Below, piece by piece: positions 39,931-47,908 of a stretch of 58,816 nt of DNA. The stretch is taken from contig JBBQXS010000027.1 of the NCBI GenBank assembly GCA_038209365.1, positions 1 through 58,816 on the forward strand, written 5' to 3'. The first letter of the stretch is position 1. Each line of letters begins with the position of its first letter. The stretch is from DASQHW01 sp038209365. Its GTDB lineage: Bacteria > Actinomycetota > Acidimicrobiia > IMCC26256 > PALSA-610. The position numbers and the translations under genes were made by a program. The notes beneath the pieces were generated by a model, which saw nothing but the letters and a program-made list of their open reading frames with translations, had not been told where the DNA came from and did no database searches.

Positions 39931-40815
39931 ATGGACACCACGATCGATCTGCCCCGGACCGCCGCCCGCTCGCACCAGCTCGTCGCCGCATCGGAACGGA
40001 CCACACTCGATCCGTTTCGTGAGGTCGACTGGTCGGTCCCGATCGACGACTCGGCGTATCACCTCCCGCCCGAGGTCCTGCCGCTCTACGGCACCCCGGT
40101 CTGGGAATCGATGAGCGAGGCCGGCCGAATCGCGTACAGCCGCCACGAGACCGCGGCGCTGTGCGGCGCGGGTATCTGGTTCGAGAACGTGCTCATGCAA
40201 GCGGTGCTCCGTCACCTCGCGGAGGTCCCGGTGACCGACCCCGCCCATCGTTACCTGCTCGTGGAGGTTGCCGACGAGTGCCGGCATTCCACGATGTTCG
40301 GGGAGTTCATCCGTCGGGGTGGAACGCCCCCGTATCGTCCGGCACACGGGTCCCTCGACGTCGACGACCTGCCCGGCCGCCGCGCGACGTCGTACCTGCT
40401 CATCCTCGCTGTCGAGGAGCTGCTCGACCACATCAATCGCAAGACGATGCGTGACGACCGTGTGCATCCCGTGTCGCGCCAGATCGCCAAGCTGCACGTG
40501 CTCGAAGAGGCGCGCCACGTCAGCTTCGCCAAGACGTATCTCAGCGAGGTCTGGCCGCAACTCGCGAACGAGGAACGCACCGGGATCGCGGACGCGGCGC
40601 CCGCGCTCGTGGCGGCCGTCGCCGAGTTCAGCATCGATCCCGCGGTCTACGAGCATCTCGGCATCGAGGATGGCGCACTCGTGGCACGGGGGAACCCGCA
40701 TCACCGCGCGGTGATCGTCGAGGGACTCGCCAAGCTCACCGGGTTCTTGGCGGAGATCGGCGTGATCGACGACGAGCGCCGCCCGGCCTGGGCGGCGTTG
40801 GGGCTCCTCGCATAG
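39931..40815 (+). CDS. AurF-like diiron oxygenase (first copy)
   Basis: A 294-residue ferritin-like protein of the AurF/p-aminobenzoate N-oxygenase group (PF11583-type). The di-iron ligand helices are visible as HETAALCGAGIWFENVL, VADECRHSTMFGEFI, VEELLDHINRKTM and LHVLEEARHVSFA, giving the Glu and ExxH residues expected. Such enzymes oxidise amines to nitro or hydroxylamino groups or hydroxylate carbons. It is divergent from a MerR regulator and followed after about 75 bases by a TetR gene with strong tandem operators. Confidence 0.85.
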   Translation: MDTTIDLPRTAARSHQLVAASERTTLDPFREVDWSVPIDDSAYHLPPEVLPLYGTPVWESMSEAGRIAYSRHETAALCGAGIWFENVLMQAVLRHLAEVPVTDPAHRYLLVEVADECRHSTMFGEFIRRGGTPPYRPAHGSLDVDDLPGRRATSYLLILAVEELLDHINRKTMRDDRVHPVSRQIAKLHVLEEARHVSFAKTYLSEVWPQLANEERTGIADAAPALVAAVAEFSIDPAVYEHLGIEDGALVARGNPHHRAVIVEGLAKLTGFLAEIGVIDDERRPAWAALGLLA

Positions 40816-40838
40816 ATGGCGCGTCCGCTCGAACAGCC

Positions 40839-40878
40839 ACATACAGGCTTGTCTGTACATACCGGCTTGACTGTATGT
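40839..40878. promoter_or_regulatory. Tandem overlapping operator sites before tetR
   Basis: Two similar 22-bp sites (40839-40860 and 40857-40878) overlap by four bases, so the period is 18. Each contains a near-palindrome, ATACAG-CTTGT-CTGTA in the first and ACATACCGG...CTGTATGT in the second, with GGCTTG at the centre. They lie between the first diiron oxygenase gene and tetR (start 40891) and very probably bind that TetR, repressing the tetR/diiron operon. Confidence 0.7.
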
Positions 40879-40890
40879 GCAGACCGCGCC

Positions 40891-41553
40891 ATGCTGGCTT
40901 TCGTGCTCCCCGCTCCGCCGCCCGTTCCCACCGCCCCGCCCGTTCGCCGCACGAACGCCGAGCGGAGTGCCGCCACCCAGAGCCGTCTGCTCGACGCGAC
41001 CATCGAGTGCCTGGTCGAGCTCGGCTGGGCGGGGACCAGCACCACCGAGGTCGTGCGCCGAGCAGGAGTTTCTCGTGGTGCCCAGGTGCACCACTTCCCG
41101 GCCAAGGACGATTTGGTGCTCGCTGCGCTCGATCACCTGCTCACGCGGCGTATTCAGGAGTTCGAAGCGACATTCGCACGGCTTCCCGCCGATCAGCGCT
41201 CGCCGGGCGCCGCCATGCGGCTGCTGTACGAGCACTGCTTCCGCGACACGTTCGCCGCCTGGCTGGAGCTCGTCGTCGCGTCTCGCACCGACGCCGCGCT
41301 GCACGAACGATTCATGCACGTCGAGGAGCGGTTCTTCGACAACGCACTCGCGACCTTCCGTGCCATGTTCCCCGACGCCGCGGCCGACCAGGACTTCGCG
41401 CGACTCGCGTTGCGGCTCGCGTTCTCCGTGCTCGACGGGCTCGCCCTCAATCGGATCATCGATGTCGGCGCCGGCGAGCTCGAGATGGTGCTCGAGACGT
41501 TCAACGCCATCGCCGCCCCCTACTTCCCTCACGCCCCCGGAGGTTCATCGTGA
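40891..41553 (+). CDS. TetR/AcrR-family regulator
   Basis: A 220-residue regulator with a proline-rich N-terminus and a TetR helix-turn-helix (TSTTEVVRRAGVSRGAQVHH, around residues 52-71) followed by FPAKDDLVLAALDHL. The C-terminal ligand domain is unassigned. I chose the ATG at 40891, which lies just downstream of two operator-like repeats; upstream in-frame sequence back to 40816 runs through them. Its stop overlaps the GTG of the second diiron oxygenase (GTGA), so the two are co-translated. Confidence 0.88.
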   Translation: MLAFVLPAPPPVPTAPPVRRTNAERSAATQSRLLDATIECLVELGWAGTSTTEVVRRAGVSRGAQVHHFPAKDDLVLAALDHLLTRRIQEFEATFARLPADQRSPGAAMRLLYEHCFRDTFAAWLELVVASRTDAALHERFMHVEERFFDNALATFRAMFPDAAADQDFARLALRLAFSVLDGLALNRIIDVGAGELEMVLETFNAIAAPYFPHAPGGSS

Positions 41554-42512
41554 CCGAAGCCCTCGTTCTCGACGAAGAGCAGCGCACCGACCGGTTCACG
41601 GAGTTGGTCGAGCGCCTGTCGCATCAGTCGGTGGTGAAGCACTTCGACGCGTATGTCGACGTGCCCTGGGACGATCCCGCGTACGCGATCGATCCGACCG
41701 ACCCGCGCTGGGAGCTTTCCGGCGAGCACCCGCTCGGCGCCACCGAGTGGTACCGGAGCCTTCCCGCCGATGTACGCGCCCGCATCGGACTGCACAGCAT
41801 CGTCGCCAACATGAAGGCGGGATTGCAGTTCGAGAGCATCCTCAAACGGGGGCTGCTCGAGTACGCCTTCAAATTGCCCGATCGCAGCCCGGAGTACCGC
41901 TACGCGTACCACGAGGTGATCGAGGAAGCCCAGCACTCGTTGATGTTCCAAGAGTTCGTGAATCGGAGCGGTCTCGATGCACCCGGACTCACGTGGGACG
42001 TCAAGTTCGGCGCGCGGCGTGTCATCGGGATGGCGCGCCGGTTCCCTGCATTGTTCTTCGTGTTCGTGCTGGGCGGCGAGGATCCGATCGATCATGTGCA
42101 GCGCACGGCATTGCGTTCTGGCCGCGAGCTGCACCCGCTTCTGGAGCGGATCATGCGCATCCACGTGACCGAGGAAGCGCGCCATCTCTCCTTCGCGCGT
42201 CAGTATCTGCGCACGAACGTGCCGAAGTTGTCACCCCTGAAGCGACGCTCCATTTCGATCCAGGCTCCGCTCATCCTCGCGACGATGGCGTCGGTGATGA
42301 TGCGCCCACCGCGCAGCATCGTGCGCACGTACGGCATCCCCAAGGCGGTTCTCGCCGAGGCGTACGGCGCCGGCACGCCGTCACGCGACGAGGTGCGTGC
42401 CTCGTTACGCAAGGTACGCACCCTCCTCACGGACCTCGACCTCGTCACAGCGGTCTCGAAGCGGATGTGGCGATCGTTCGGGATCTGGGAAGAGACTCGC
42501 GTCGATGACTGA
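41550..42512 (+). CDS. AurF-like diiron oxygenase (second copy)
   Basis: A 320-residue ferritin-like oxygenase related to but clearly different from the first. Ligand helices appear as MKAGLQFESILKRGLLEYA, HEVIEEAQHSLMFQEFV, GGEDPIDHVQRTA and IHVTEEARHLSFARQYL, with Glu and ExxH residues in place. The GTG start follows GGAGG by six bases and overlaps the TetR stop. The substrate is unknown. It is followed by a DUF3159-like membrane protein whose start overlaps its last eight bases, so the operon is tetR, diiron oxygenase, membrane protein. Confidence 0.85.
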   Translation: MTEALVLDEEQRTDRFTELVERLSHQSVVKHFDAYVDVPWDDPAYAIDPTDPRWELSGEHPLGATEWYRSLPADVRARIGLHSIVANMKAGLQFESILKRGLLEYAFKLPDRSPEYRYAYHEVIEEAQHSLMFQEFVNRSGLDAPGLTWDVKFGARRVIGMARRFPALFFVFVLGGEDPIDHVQRTALRSGRELHPLLERIMRIHVTEEARHLSFARQYLRTNVPKLSPLKRRSISIQAPLILATMASVMMRPPRSIVRTYGIPKAVLAEAYGAGTPSRDEVRASLRKVRTLLTDLDLVTAVSKRMWRSFGIWEETRVDD

Positions 42513-43209
42513 TGAGCGGGTCGGCCGGCCCGAGCCCGAGCCCGAGCCCGAGCCTGTCGACCCGCCCGCCAAGCCCCTCGAGGCGCTCGACGTCTCGACG
42601 CGCAGCATCCTCGTCGGGTCGGGCCCGCGCTTCGCGCGAGATGCCTTCGGCCCGGTGTTGTGCTTCTACCTCGGTTACAAGTTCGCTGGCCTCGCAATCG
42701 GCATCGGTGCCGCGACCGTGGTTGCACTCGGCGCGTGGCTGTACGAACGTCGACGCAACCGACCGGGATTGCTCGCACGTCTCACGCTGCTCGTCATCGT
42801 CGTGCAGGCGCTGATCGGCCTTCTCGCGGGTGACGCGCGCGCATTCTTCGCTCCTGCGGTGCTCACGACGCTCGCGTGGGGGCTGGCCTTTGTCGTCTCG
42901 GTGGTCATCGGCCGGCCGCTGGCCGGGCTGTTCGCGGGTGAGATCTATCCGTTCCCACCCGAGGTGCGCGCCTCGGCGACATTCACGCGAGTCTTTTCGA
43001 TCGTGTCGCTCGGGTGGGGCGGCCTGCTCCTGCTCCGCAGCGTTGTGCGCCTCGCGGCGCTCACGATGTCTTCTCTCGACGCGTTCGTCGTGGTGAGCGC
43101 GGCGACGGGCATTCCGCTCACCGCGGCCATGATGACCTGGTCGATCTGGTATGCGACGCGCGCGTTCCGCCGCAGCGAGGAATGGGGCTGGGCGCTCACC
43201 CAGTCGTGA
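42505..43209 (+). CDS. DUF3159-like integral membrane protein
   Basis: A 234-residue protein with a Pro/Glu-rich N-terminus (a short run of PE repeats) and about six hydrophobic segments (e.g. VVALGAWLYERRR, LLVIVVQALIGLLAG, VLTTLAWGLAFVVSVVIG). It resembles the DUF3159 / septation-protein-A-like family of actinobacteria; function is unknown. It begins inside the 3' end of the second diiron oxygenase gene and ends 14 bases into the convergent GNAT-fusion gene. It could export or anchor the oxygenase product, but nothing in the sequence shows this. Confidence 0.72.
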   Translation: MTDERVGRPEPEPEPEPVDPPAKPLEALDVSTRSILVGSGPRFARDAFGPVLCFYLGYKFAGLAIGIGAATVVALGAWLYERRRNRPGLLARLTLLVIVVQALIGLLAGDARAFFAPAVLTTLAWGLAFVVSVVIGRPLAGLFAGEIYPFPPEVRASATFTRVFSIVSLGWGGLLLLRSVVRLAALTMSSLDAFVVVSAATGIPLTAAMMTWSIWYATRAFRRSEEWGWALTQS

Positions 43210-44170
43210 CGAGCGGCTTGACCATGAGGACCCGGCCCGGGCTGCCCGTCAAGCGTGCATAGCGCGGGTCGCGCTTCTCGTCGACGACCGCGAACCCGTG
43301 GCGCTGGTAGAGGCGCCGGGCGTGGTTGTCGATCGCAGTCGTGAGAGACACGTTGCCGAGGCCACGCGCCCGGGCTTCTTGCTCCACTGCGCGGAGCAGT
43401 GCACCGCCGGCACCCTGGTTGCGCTCGTCAGGGTGCACCTGGAGCTCGACGAGATGCAGACAGTCGGGCGGCGATCTCATGTCGACGCGTGCCCGTGCGG
43501 ACGACTTCCATGCCGCTCGCACACTGCCGAGGATGCCGAAGGCGCGCAAAGCACTCCGGACGATGACACCAAATGGAGGGACGTCGCCGCCGCCGGAGAC
43601 CTCGGCGAAGCCGATCGGAACGCGGTCGCGCTCGACCAGGAGCAGCGCGCCGTCGGGAGAGTCGAGCGTTCGCCGCAAGAGGGCGAGTTGAAAACGCGCC
43701 GCGCGATCCGCATCGCCGGCCATCACGATCGCCTCGCGGCTCGGGTCGATGAACATCATCTCGGCCAGCACCGGAACATCCACACCCGTGGCGCGTCGCA
43801 CGTGCACGGGTGAGAGCGACGGCGACGGCGTTCCCTGATGAAAGAGGATGCGCCACGTCCCCTGGTCTCGAACCCACAGCGAGCTGCGGAGCGCGGGACG
43901 TGCCGGTGTGCGCAACACGTACGTCAGGAGCACCACGTCATCCGCCAGCCGCACGGCATCGAGGTCGTGTGCCTCGGACCCGTCGCCGGGCTCGGCCGCG
44001 AGCGCCTTCGCCACGGAGTTGCGATCCCAAACTCTTCCCGACGCCCCGAATTCGCGGAAGTCGTCGTGCAGCAGGCTCGCCACCGCGGCGGCGTTCGCCC
44101 GGGTGTCGGGGCGCAGGAGCGAGCGCTCCTTGGCGATGACCTCGTCCACGTCGGGGTCGGACCCTGACAC
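43196..44170 (-). CDS. DUF4440/SnoaL-like domain fused to GNAT acetyltransferase
   Basis: A 324-residue two-domain protein. Residues about 1-120 form an NTF2-like DUF4440 domain (VASLLHDDFREFGASGRVWD, then TYVLRTPA and SLWVRDQGTWRILFHQG). Residues about 128-324 form a GNAT domain with HLVELQVHPDERNQGAGGAL, RAVEQEARARGLGNVSLTTA and ARRLYQRHGFAVV. The RNQGAGG segment is the acetyl-CoA binding loop. The GTG at 44170 is used; a GTG at 44185 is equally possible. Targets are unknown. It is divergent from an acyl-CoA ligase gene. Confidence 0.82.
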   Translation of the reverse strand: MSGSDPDVDEVIAKERSLLRPDTRANAAAVASLLHDDFREFGASGRVWDRNSVAKALAAEPGDGSEAHDLDAVRLADDVVLLTYVLRTPARPALRSSLWVRDQGTWRILFHQGTPSPSLSPVHVRRATGVDVPVLAEMMFIDPSREAIVMAGDADRAARFQLALLRRTLDSPDGALLLVERDRVPIGFAEVSGGGDVPPFGVIVRSALRAFGILGSVRAAWKSSARARVDMRSPPDCLHLVELQVHPDERNQGAGGALLRAVEQEARARGLGNVSLTTAIDNHARRLYQRHGFAVVDEKRDPRYARLTGSPGRVLMVKPLVTTG

Positions 44171-44264
44171 GCGACGAACGTACACGGTGCAGCGCCGCGC
44201 TTCAGGCACGGCACGCTCCTGCAACGTGCGCGAAGATCGTTCCGCGCACGAGATCGGGGGACCG

Positions 44265-45824
44265 ATGACGATCACGACGATCGCGGGAATCGTCCGCACG
44301 CACGGCAGGGATCGCCCTGACAAGCCGGCGATCGAGTTCGACGGCCGCACGCTGACGTTCGGCGAGATGGATGCGCGCTCGAGCCGGCTCGCGAACGCGT
44401 TGGCGGATGCGGGTGTCGCGAGCGGTGACCGGGTGGCCTTTCTCGACAAGAACGGGGTCGAGTACTTCGAAACCACGTTCGCGCTCGCGAAGCTCAACGC
44501 GGTGAACGTCGCCGTGAACTGGCGACTCGCGCCCGCCGAGATCGCACAGATCATCGAGGACGCGGGCGCCAAGGTGGTGATCGTCGGTCGCGAGCTCGTG
44601 GCGCACATCGAGAAGATCGAGCCGGAGATGGCGTCGGTCTCGACGATCATCGCCATCGGTGGTCACCCGCGTTGGCTCGACTACGAAGCGATGATCGCAG
44701 CGAATGCGCCGGCGGATCCCGGCGTGCAGGCCGCCGGTCCCGATGTCGCGTTCCAGCTGTACACCTCGGGGACGACGGGGTTGCCGAAGGGCGTGATGCT
44801 CACCAACGACAACTTCTTCAAGGGCGTCATGAATGTCACGGAGTCGTGGCGCTTCTCACCCGATTCGGTGAACCTGGCCGTGATGCCGATGTTCCACATC
44901 GGCGGCTCGGGATGGGCGATGGTCGGGCTGTTCCACGGCTGCCAGACCGTGCTGTTGCGCGACGTCGACCCCGCGCGCGTCCTTCAGTTGATCGCGGAAT
45001 TCCGTGTCACCAACGCGTTCATCGTGCCGGCCGTCATTCAGTTCCTGGTGCAGATGCCCGGCGTGGCCGAGGCCGACTTCTCGTCGCTCCGGGCGATCGT
45101 CTACGGCGCGTCGCCGATCACGGATTCGGTGCTCACGAACGCGATGGAGGTCTTCGGGTGCGAGTTCATCCAGGTGTACGGGCTGACCGAGACGACCGGT
45201 GCGATCACGCAGCTCGATCCCGAAGATCATGATCCGGCCGGACGGCCGGGGCTGCTGCGGTCCTGTGGCAAGCCGTTCCCGTGGGTCGAGGTGCGCATCG
45301 TGGACCCGGAGACGAGCAACGACGCGCCGATCGGCGTCGTCGGTGAGCTCTGGACGCGCTCACCGCAGAACATGAAGGGCTACTGGGCGAACGAGGCTGC
45401 AACTCGTGCCGCGGTCACCGACGACGGTTGGTTCAAGACCGGCGACGCGGGCTACCGCGACGAGGACGGGTTCTTGTACCTCCACGATCGTGTCAAGGAC
45501 ATGATCGTCTCCGGTGGGGAGAACATCTATCCGGCCGAGGTCGAAAACGTGCTCGCGAAACATCCCGGAGTCGCCGATGTCGCGGTGATCGGTGTGCCCG
45601 ACGCCAAGTGGGGCGAAGCCGTGAAGGCCGTCGTCGTCCCGAACCAGGCGAGCGAAGTCACGGCGCAGGAGCTGATCACCTTCGCGCGCGAGCACCTCGC
45701 CGGCTTCAAGCTCCCGAAGTCGGTGGACTTCGCCGAGATCCTGCCTCGCAATCCGTCGGGCAAGCTGCTGAAGCGGGAGATCCGCGCACCGTATTGGGAA
45801 GGCGCCGAGCGCCAGATCGGCTGA
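44265..45824 (+). CDS. Acyl-CoA synthetase (AMP-forming)
   Basis: A 519-residue ANL-superfamily ligase: P-loop LYTSGTTGLPKGVMLTND, core QVYGLTETTGAIT, hinge region FKTGDAGYRDEDG, KDMIVSGGENIYPAEVE, and the C-terminal catalytic Lys in NPSGKLLKREIR. It shares the pattern of fatty- or aromatic-acid CoA ligases. The ATG at 44265 follows a GGGGG stretch. It is distinct from the ligase at 24245 and is followed by convergent genes, so it appears to be a single-gene transcript. Confidence 0.92.
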   Translation: MTITTIAGIVRTHGRDRPDKPAIEFDGRTLTFGEMDARSSRLANALADAGVASGDRVAFLDKNGVEYFETTFALAKLNAVNVAVNWRLAPAEIAQIIEDAGAKVVIVGRELVAHIEKIEPEMASVSTIIAIGGHPRWLDYEAMIAANAPADPGVQAAGPDVAFQLYTSGTTGLPKGVMLTNDNFFKGVMNVTESWRFSPDSVNLAVMPMFHIGGSGWAMVGLFHGCQTVLLRDVDPARVLQLIAEFRVTNAFIVPAVIQFLVQMPGVAEADFSSLRAIVYGASPITDSVLTNAMEVFGCEFIQVYGLTETTGAITQLDPEDHDPAGRPGLLRSCGKPFPWVEVRIVDPETSNDAPIGVVGELWTRSPQNMKGYWANEAATRAAVTDDGWFKTGDAGYRDEDGFLYLHDRVKDMIVSGGENIYPAEVENVLAKHPGVADVAVIGVPDAKWGEAVKAVVVPNQASEVTAQELITFAREHLAGFKLPKSVDFAEILPRNPSGKLLKREIRAPYWEGAERQIG

Positions 45825-45835
45825 CGCGCGACAGG

Positions 45836-47083
45836 TCAGGGCAGCTCGGCAAGGCGACGGGCGAGGTATCGACGCTCGGCGTCGCTCGTCGCCAGTGCAA
45901 GTGCTTCGCGGTAGGCGAGCGTTGCCTCGGCATTGCGCTCGAGACGGCGCAGCAGATCGGCACGCGTCGCGGGCAACAGGTGGTAGCCGGACAACGAACC
46001 CGACGCCTCCAACGCGTTCACGATTGCGAGCCCGGCCTCCGGCCCGTCGGCCATCGCGACGGCGACTGCTCGATTGAGCTCGACCACCGGCGTCGGAACC
46101 CTGCGAACAAGCTCGCGGTAGAGCGCGGCGATCTCGGCCCAGTCCGTCGCGGACGCGTCCGCCGCGGTGGCGTGGCACGCCGCGATCGCCGCCTGCACCT
46201 GATACGCGCCTGGCTCACCTCGTCGCAGGGCCGCGTCGAGCAGCTCGATCCCCTCGTCGATGGCTTCGCGATTCCAGCGCGTGCGGTCCTGGGCTTCCAG
46301 CGGCACGAGCTCGCCCGCGTCGTCGACGCGAGCCGCGCGACGCGCATCGTGCAACAGCATCAGCGCGAGCAGGCCGAGCGCCTCGGGCTCATCGGGCATC
46401 AGCGTCGCGAGGGTGCGAGCGAGGCGGATCGCCTCGGCACAGAGGTCGGTGCGAACCAGGTCGGCGCCGGCGGTCGCGGCATACCCCTCGTTGAACAGCA
46501 GGTAGAGCACACCGAGCACGGCACCCGTGCGTTCCGGCAACAGGTGCGCGGGCGGGACGCGGTACGGGATCGCGGCGTTGCGGATCTTCTGCTTGGCGCG
46601 GACGAGGCGTTGGGCCATCGTGGCGTCGGGGACGAGGAACGCCCGCGCGATCTCGCCGGTCGTCAGGCCGACGAGCGTTCGCAGCGTGAGCGCGACCTGC
46701 GCCTCGACCGACAACGCGGGATGGCAGCAGGTGAAGATGAGCCGCAGCCGGTCGTCTTCGATCCCGCTGTCATCGCCGCCGCTCCGATCCTCGGGTGTCG
46801 ACAGCATCGCAGCCTCTCGCAGCTTGGCAGCACCGGTCGCGGTACGCCGCAACCGGTCGAGCGCGCGATTGCGTGCCGTCGTCGTGAGCCAGGCACCGGG
46901 GCTGCGCGGGACGCCGTCGCGGGGCCAGCGCTCGAGCGCCCGCGCGAAGGCGTCCTGCGCGCATTCCTCGGCGACGTCCCAATCGCCGGTCACACGGATG
47001 AGGGTCGCGACGACGCGTCCCCATTCGTTGCGGAACGCGTCGGCGACGGCGGCCTCGACGGCACTCGCGTGAGCGGGCCTCAC
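45836..47083 (-). CDS. ECF42-like sigma factor with TPR-like extension
   Basis: A 415-residue sigma factor. Region 2 (AFRNEWGRVVATLIRVTGDW, AEECAQDAFARALERWP) and region 4 (LTLRTLVGLTTGEIARAFLV, ATMAQRLVRAKQKIR) are followed by a long helical C-terminal region of about 220 residues with TPR-like motifs. This is the layout of the ECF42 group, whose activity is linked to a DGPF-domain protein rather than an anti-sigma. The GTG start overlaps the stop of the adjacent DGPF gene (GTGA). Confidence 0.9.
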   Translation of the reverse strand: MRPAHASAVEAAVADAFRNEWGRVVATLIRVTGDWDVAEECAQDAFARALERWPRDGVPRSPGAWLTTTARNRALDRLRRTATGAAKLREAAMLSTPEDRSGGDDSGIEDDRLRLIFTCCHPALSVEAQVALTLRTLVGLTTGEIARAFLVPDATMAQRLVRAKQKIRNAAIPYRVPPAHLLPERTGAVLGVLYLLFNEGYAATAGADLVRTDLCAEAIRLARTLATLMPDEPEALGLLALMLLHDARRAARVDDAGELVPLEAQDRTRWNREAIDEGIELLDAALRRGEPGAYQVQAAIAACHATAADASATDWAEIAALYRELVRRVPTPVVELNRAVAVAMADGPEAGLAIVNALEASGSLSGYHLLPATRADLLRRLERNAEATLAYREALALATSDAERRYLARRLAELP

Positions 47084-47427
47084 ATCTCCCAGATCGGCCT
47101 CACTTCAATGCTCCCGCTTCGCGCGCCGGGAATCTTGGCCGCGACCTCGATCGCCTGGTCGAGGTCCTTGCAGTCGACGACGTAGTAGCCCCCGATCTGC
47201 TCCTTGGTCTCCGCGAACGGGCCGTCGGAGGTCAGCACTTCGCCGTCGCGCACCCGCACGGTCGTGGCGTCGGTGGTCGGCCGGAGACGCTCGCCGCCCA
47301 GCAGGACGCCGCGACGTCCCATCTCCTCGCCGAATGCCATGTACTCGGCGAAGCTCGCCGAGGCTTCCTCCGGACTCGCCGCCTGGTCGGTGTGCTCGTC
47401 GGTGCAGATCATCAGGACGTATCGCAT
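47080..47427 (-). CDS. YCII/DGPF-domain protein
   Basis: A 115-residue alpha-beta ferredoxin-fold protein of the YCII-related family, with the name-giving motif DGPFAETKEQIGGYYVV, a conserved DGEVLTS strand and an N-terminal RYVLMICTDE. Such proteins accompany ECF42 sigma factors in many bacteria; their enzymatic role is unresolved. The ATG at 47427 follows GAGGAGG, a strong ribosome binding site. It is co-translated with the sigma gene. Confidence 0.9.
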   Translation of the reverse strand: MRYVLMICTDEHTDQAASPEEASASFAEYMAFGEEMGRRGVLLGGERLRPTTDATTVRVRDGEVLTSDGPFAETKEQIGGYYVVDCKDLDQAIEVAAKIPGARSGSIEVRPIWEM

Positions 47428-47528
47428 GGTTCCTCCTCGTGGTGACAGTTCATCACTACGACGAACGGGATCTCGCCGGATCGACAGCGGATGCGCGACT
47501 TCAGGGTCGACCGGCACTCGCGCGCGGG

Positions 47529-47897
47529 CTACGGGTCGACGCGGCGACGCAAGAGACAGAACTCGTTGCCTTCGGGATCGCTCAGCGTGACCCACGGGAC
47601 GTCGCCCTGGCCGACGTCGACCCGGCGGGCACCGAGCGCGAGGAGGCGCTCCAACTCTTCGTCCTGGTCCATCCCCGAAGGGTTGACGTCGAGGTGCAGC
47701 CGGTTCTTCACCGTCTTCGGCTCCGGCACCGGCACGAAGACGAGCAGCGGCGGCGCGGTCGGCTCACCGGTCGCTGACAACCAGTAGTAGCCCCGTGCAT
47801 CCTCGACCATGGGCCAGGCGAGCACGTCGCGCCAGAACTGCGCGACACGCAGCGGATCCTTGCAGTCGACGACGACTTCCCTGAACACGCTTCCCAT
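47529..47897 (-). CDS. VOC/glyoxalase-fold protein
   Basis: A 122-residue VOC-superfamily protein with paired beta-alpha-beta units: EVVVDCKDPLRVAQFWRDVL at the start, KNRLHLDVNPSGMD, GARRVDVGQGDVPWVTLSDPEGNEFCLL at the end. Metal-binding His/Glu are likely in the HLDV and NEFC segments. This glyoxalase-like subclass often acts in resistance or small-molecule modification. The ATG at 47897 sits 11 bases after the aminotransferase stop, in the minus-strand run with the ECF42 genes. Confidence 0.85.
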   Translation of the reverse strand: MGSVFREVVVDCKDPLRVAQFWRDVLAWPMVEDARGYYWLSATGEPTAPPLLVFVPVPEPKTVKNRLHLDVNPSGMDQDEELERLLALGARRVDVGQGDVPWVTLSDPEGNEFCLLRRRVDP

Positions 47898-47908
47898 AGG
47901 TCTTCCCC

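Noticed and set aside
41154..42508. Overlapping plus-strand frames in the tetR/diiron region
   Set aside because: Their translated products are Arg/Ser/Pro-rich without motifs, whereas the chosen frames contain a full TetR domain and diiron ligands.
42530..42560. The GAGCCC repeat run as a mobile or regulatory repeat
   Set aside because: It encodes a PE-rich N-terminus of the DUF3159-like protein in frame and is explained by that protein sequence.
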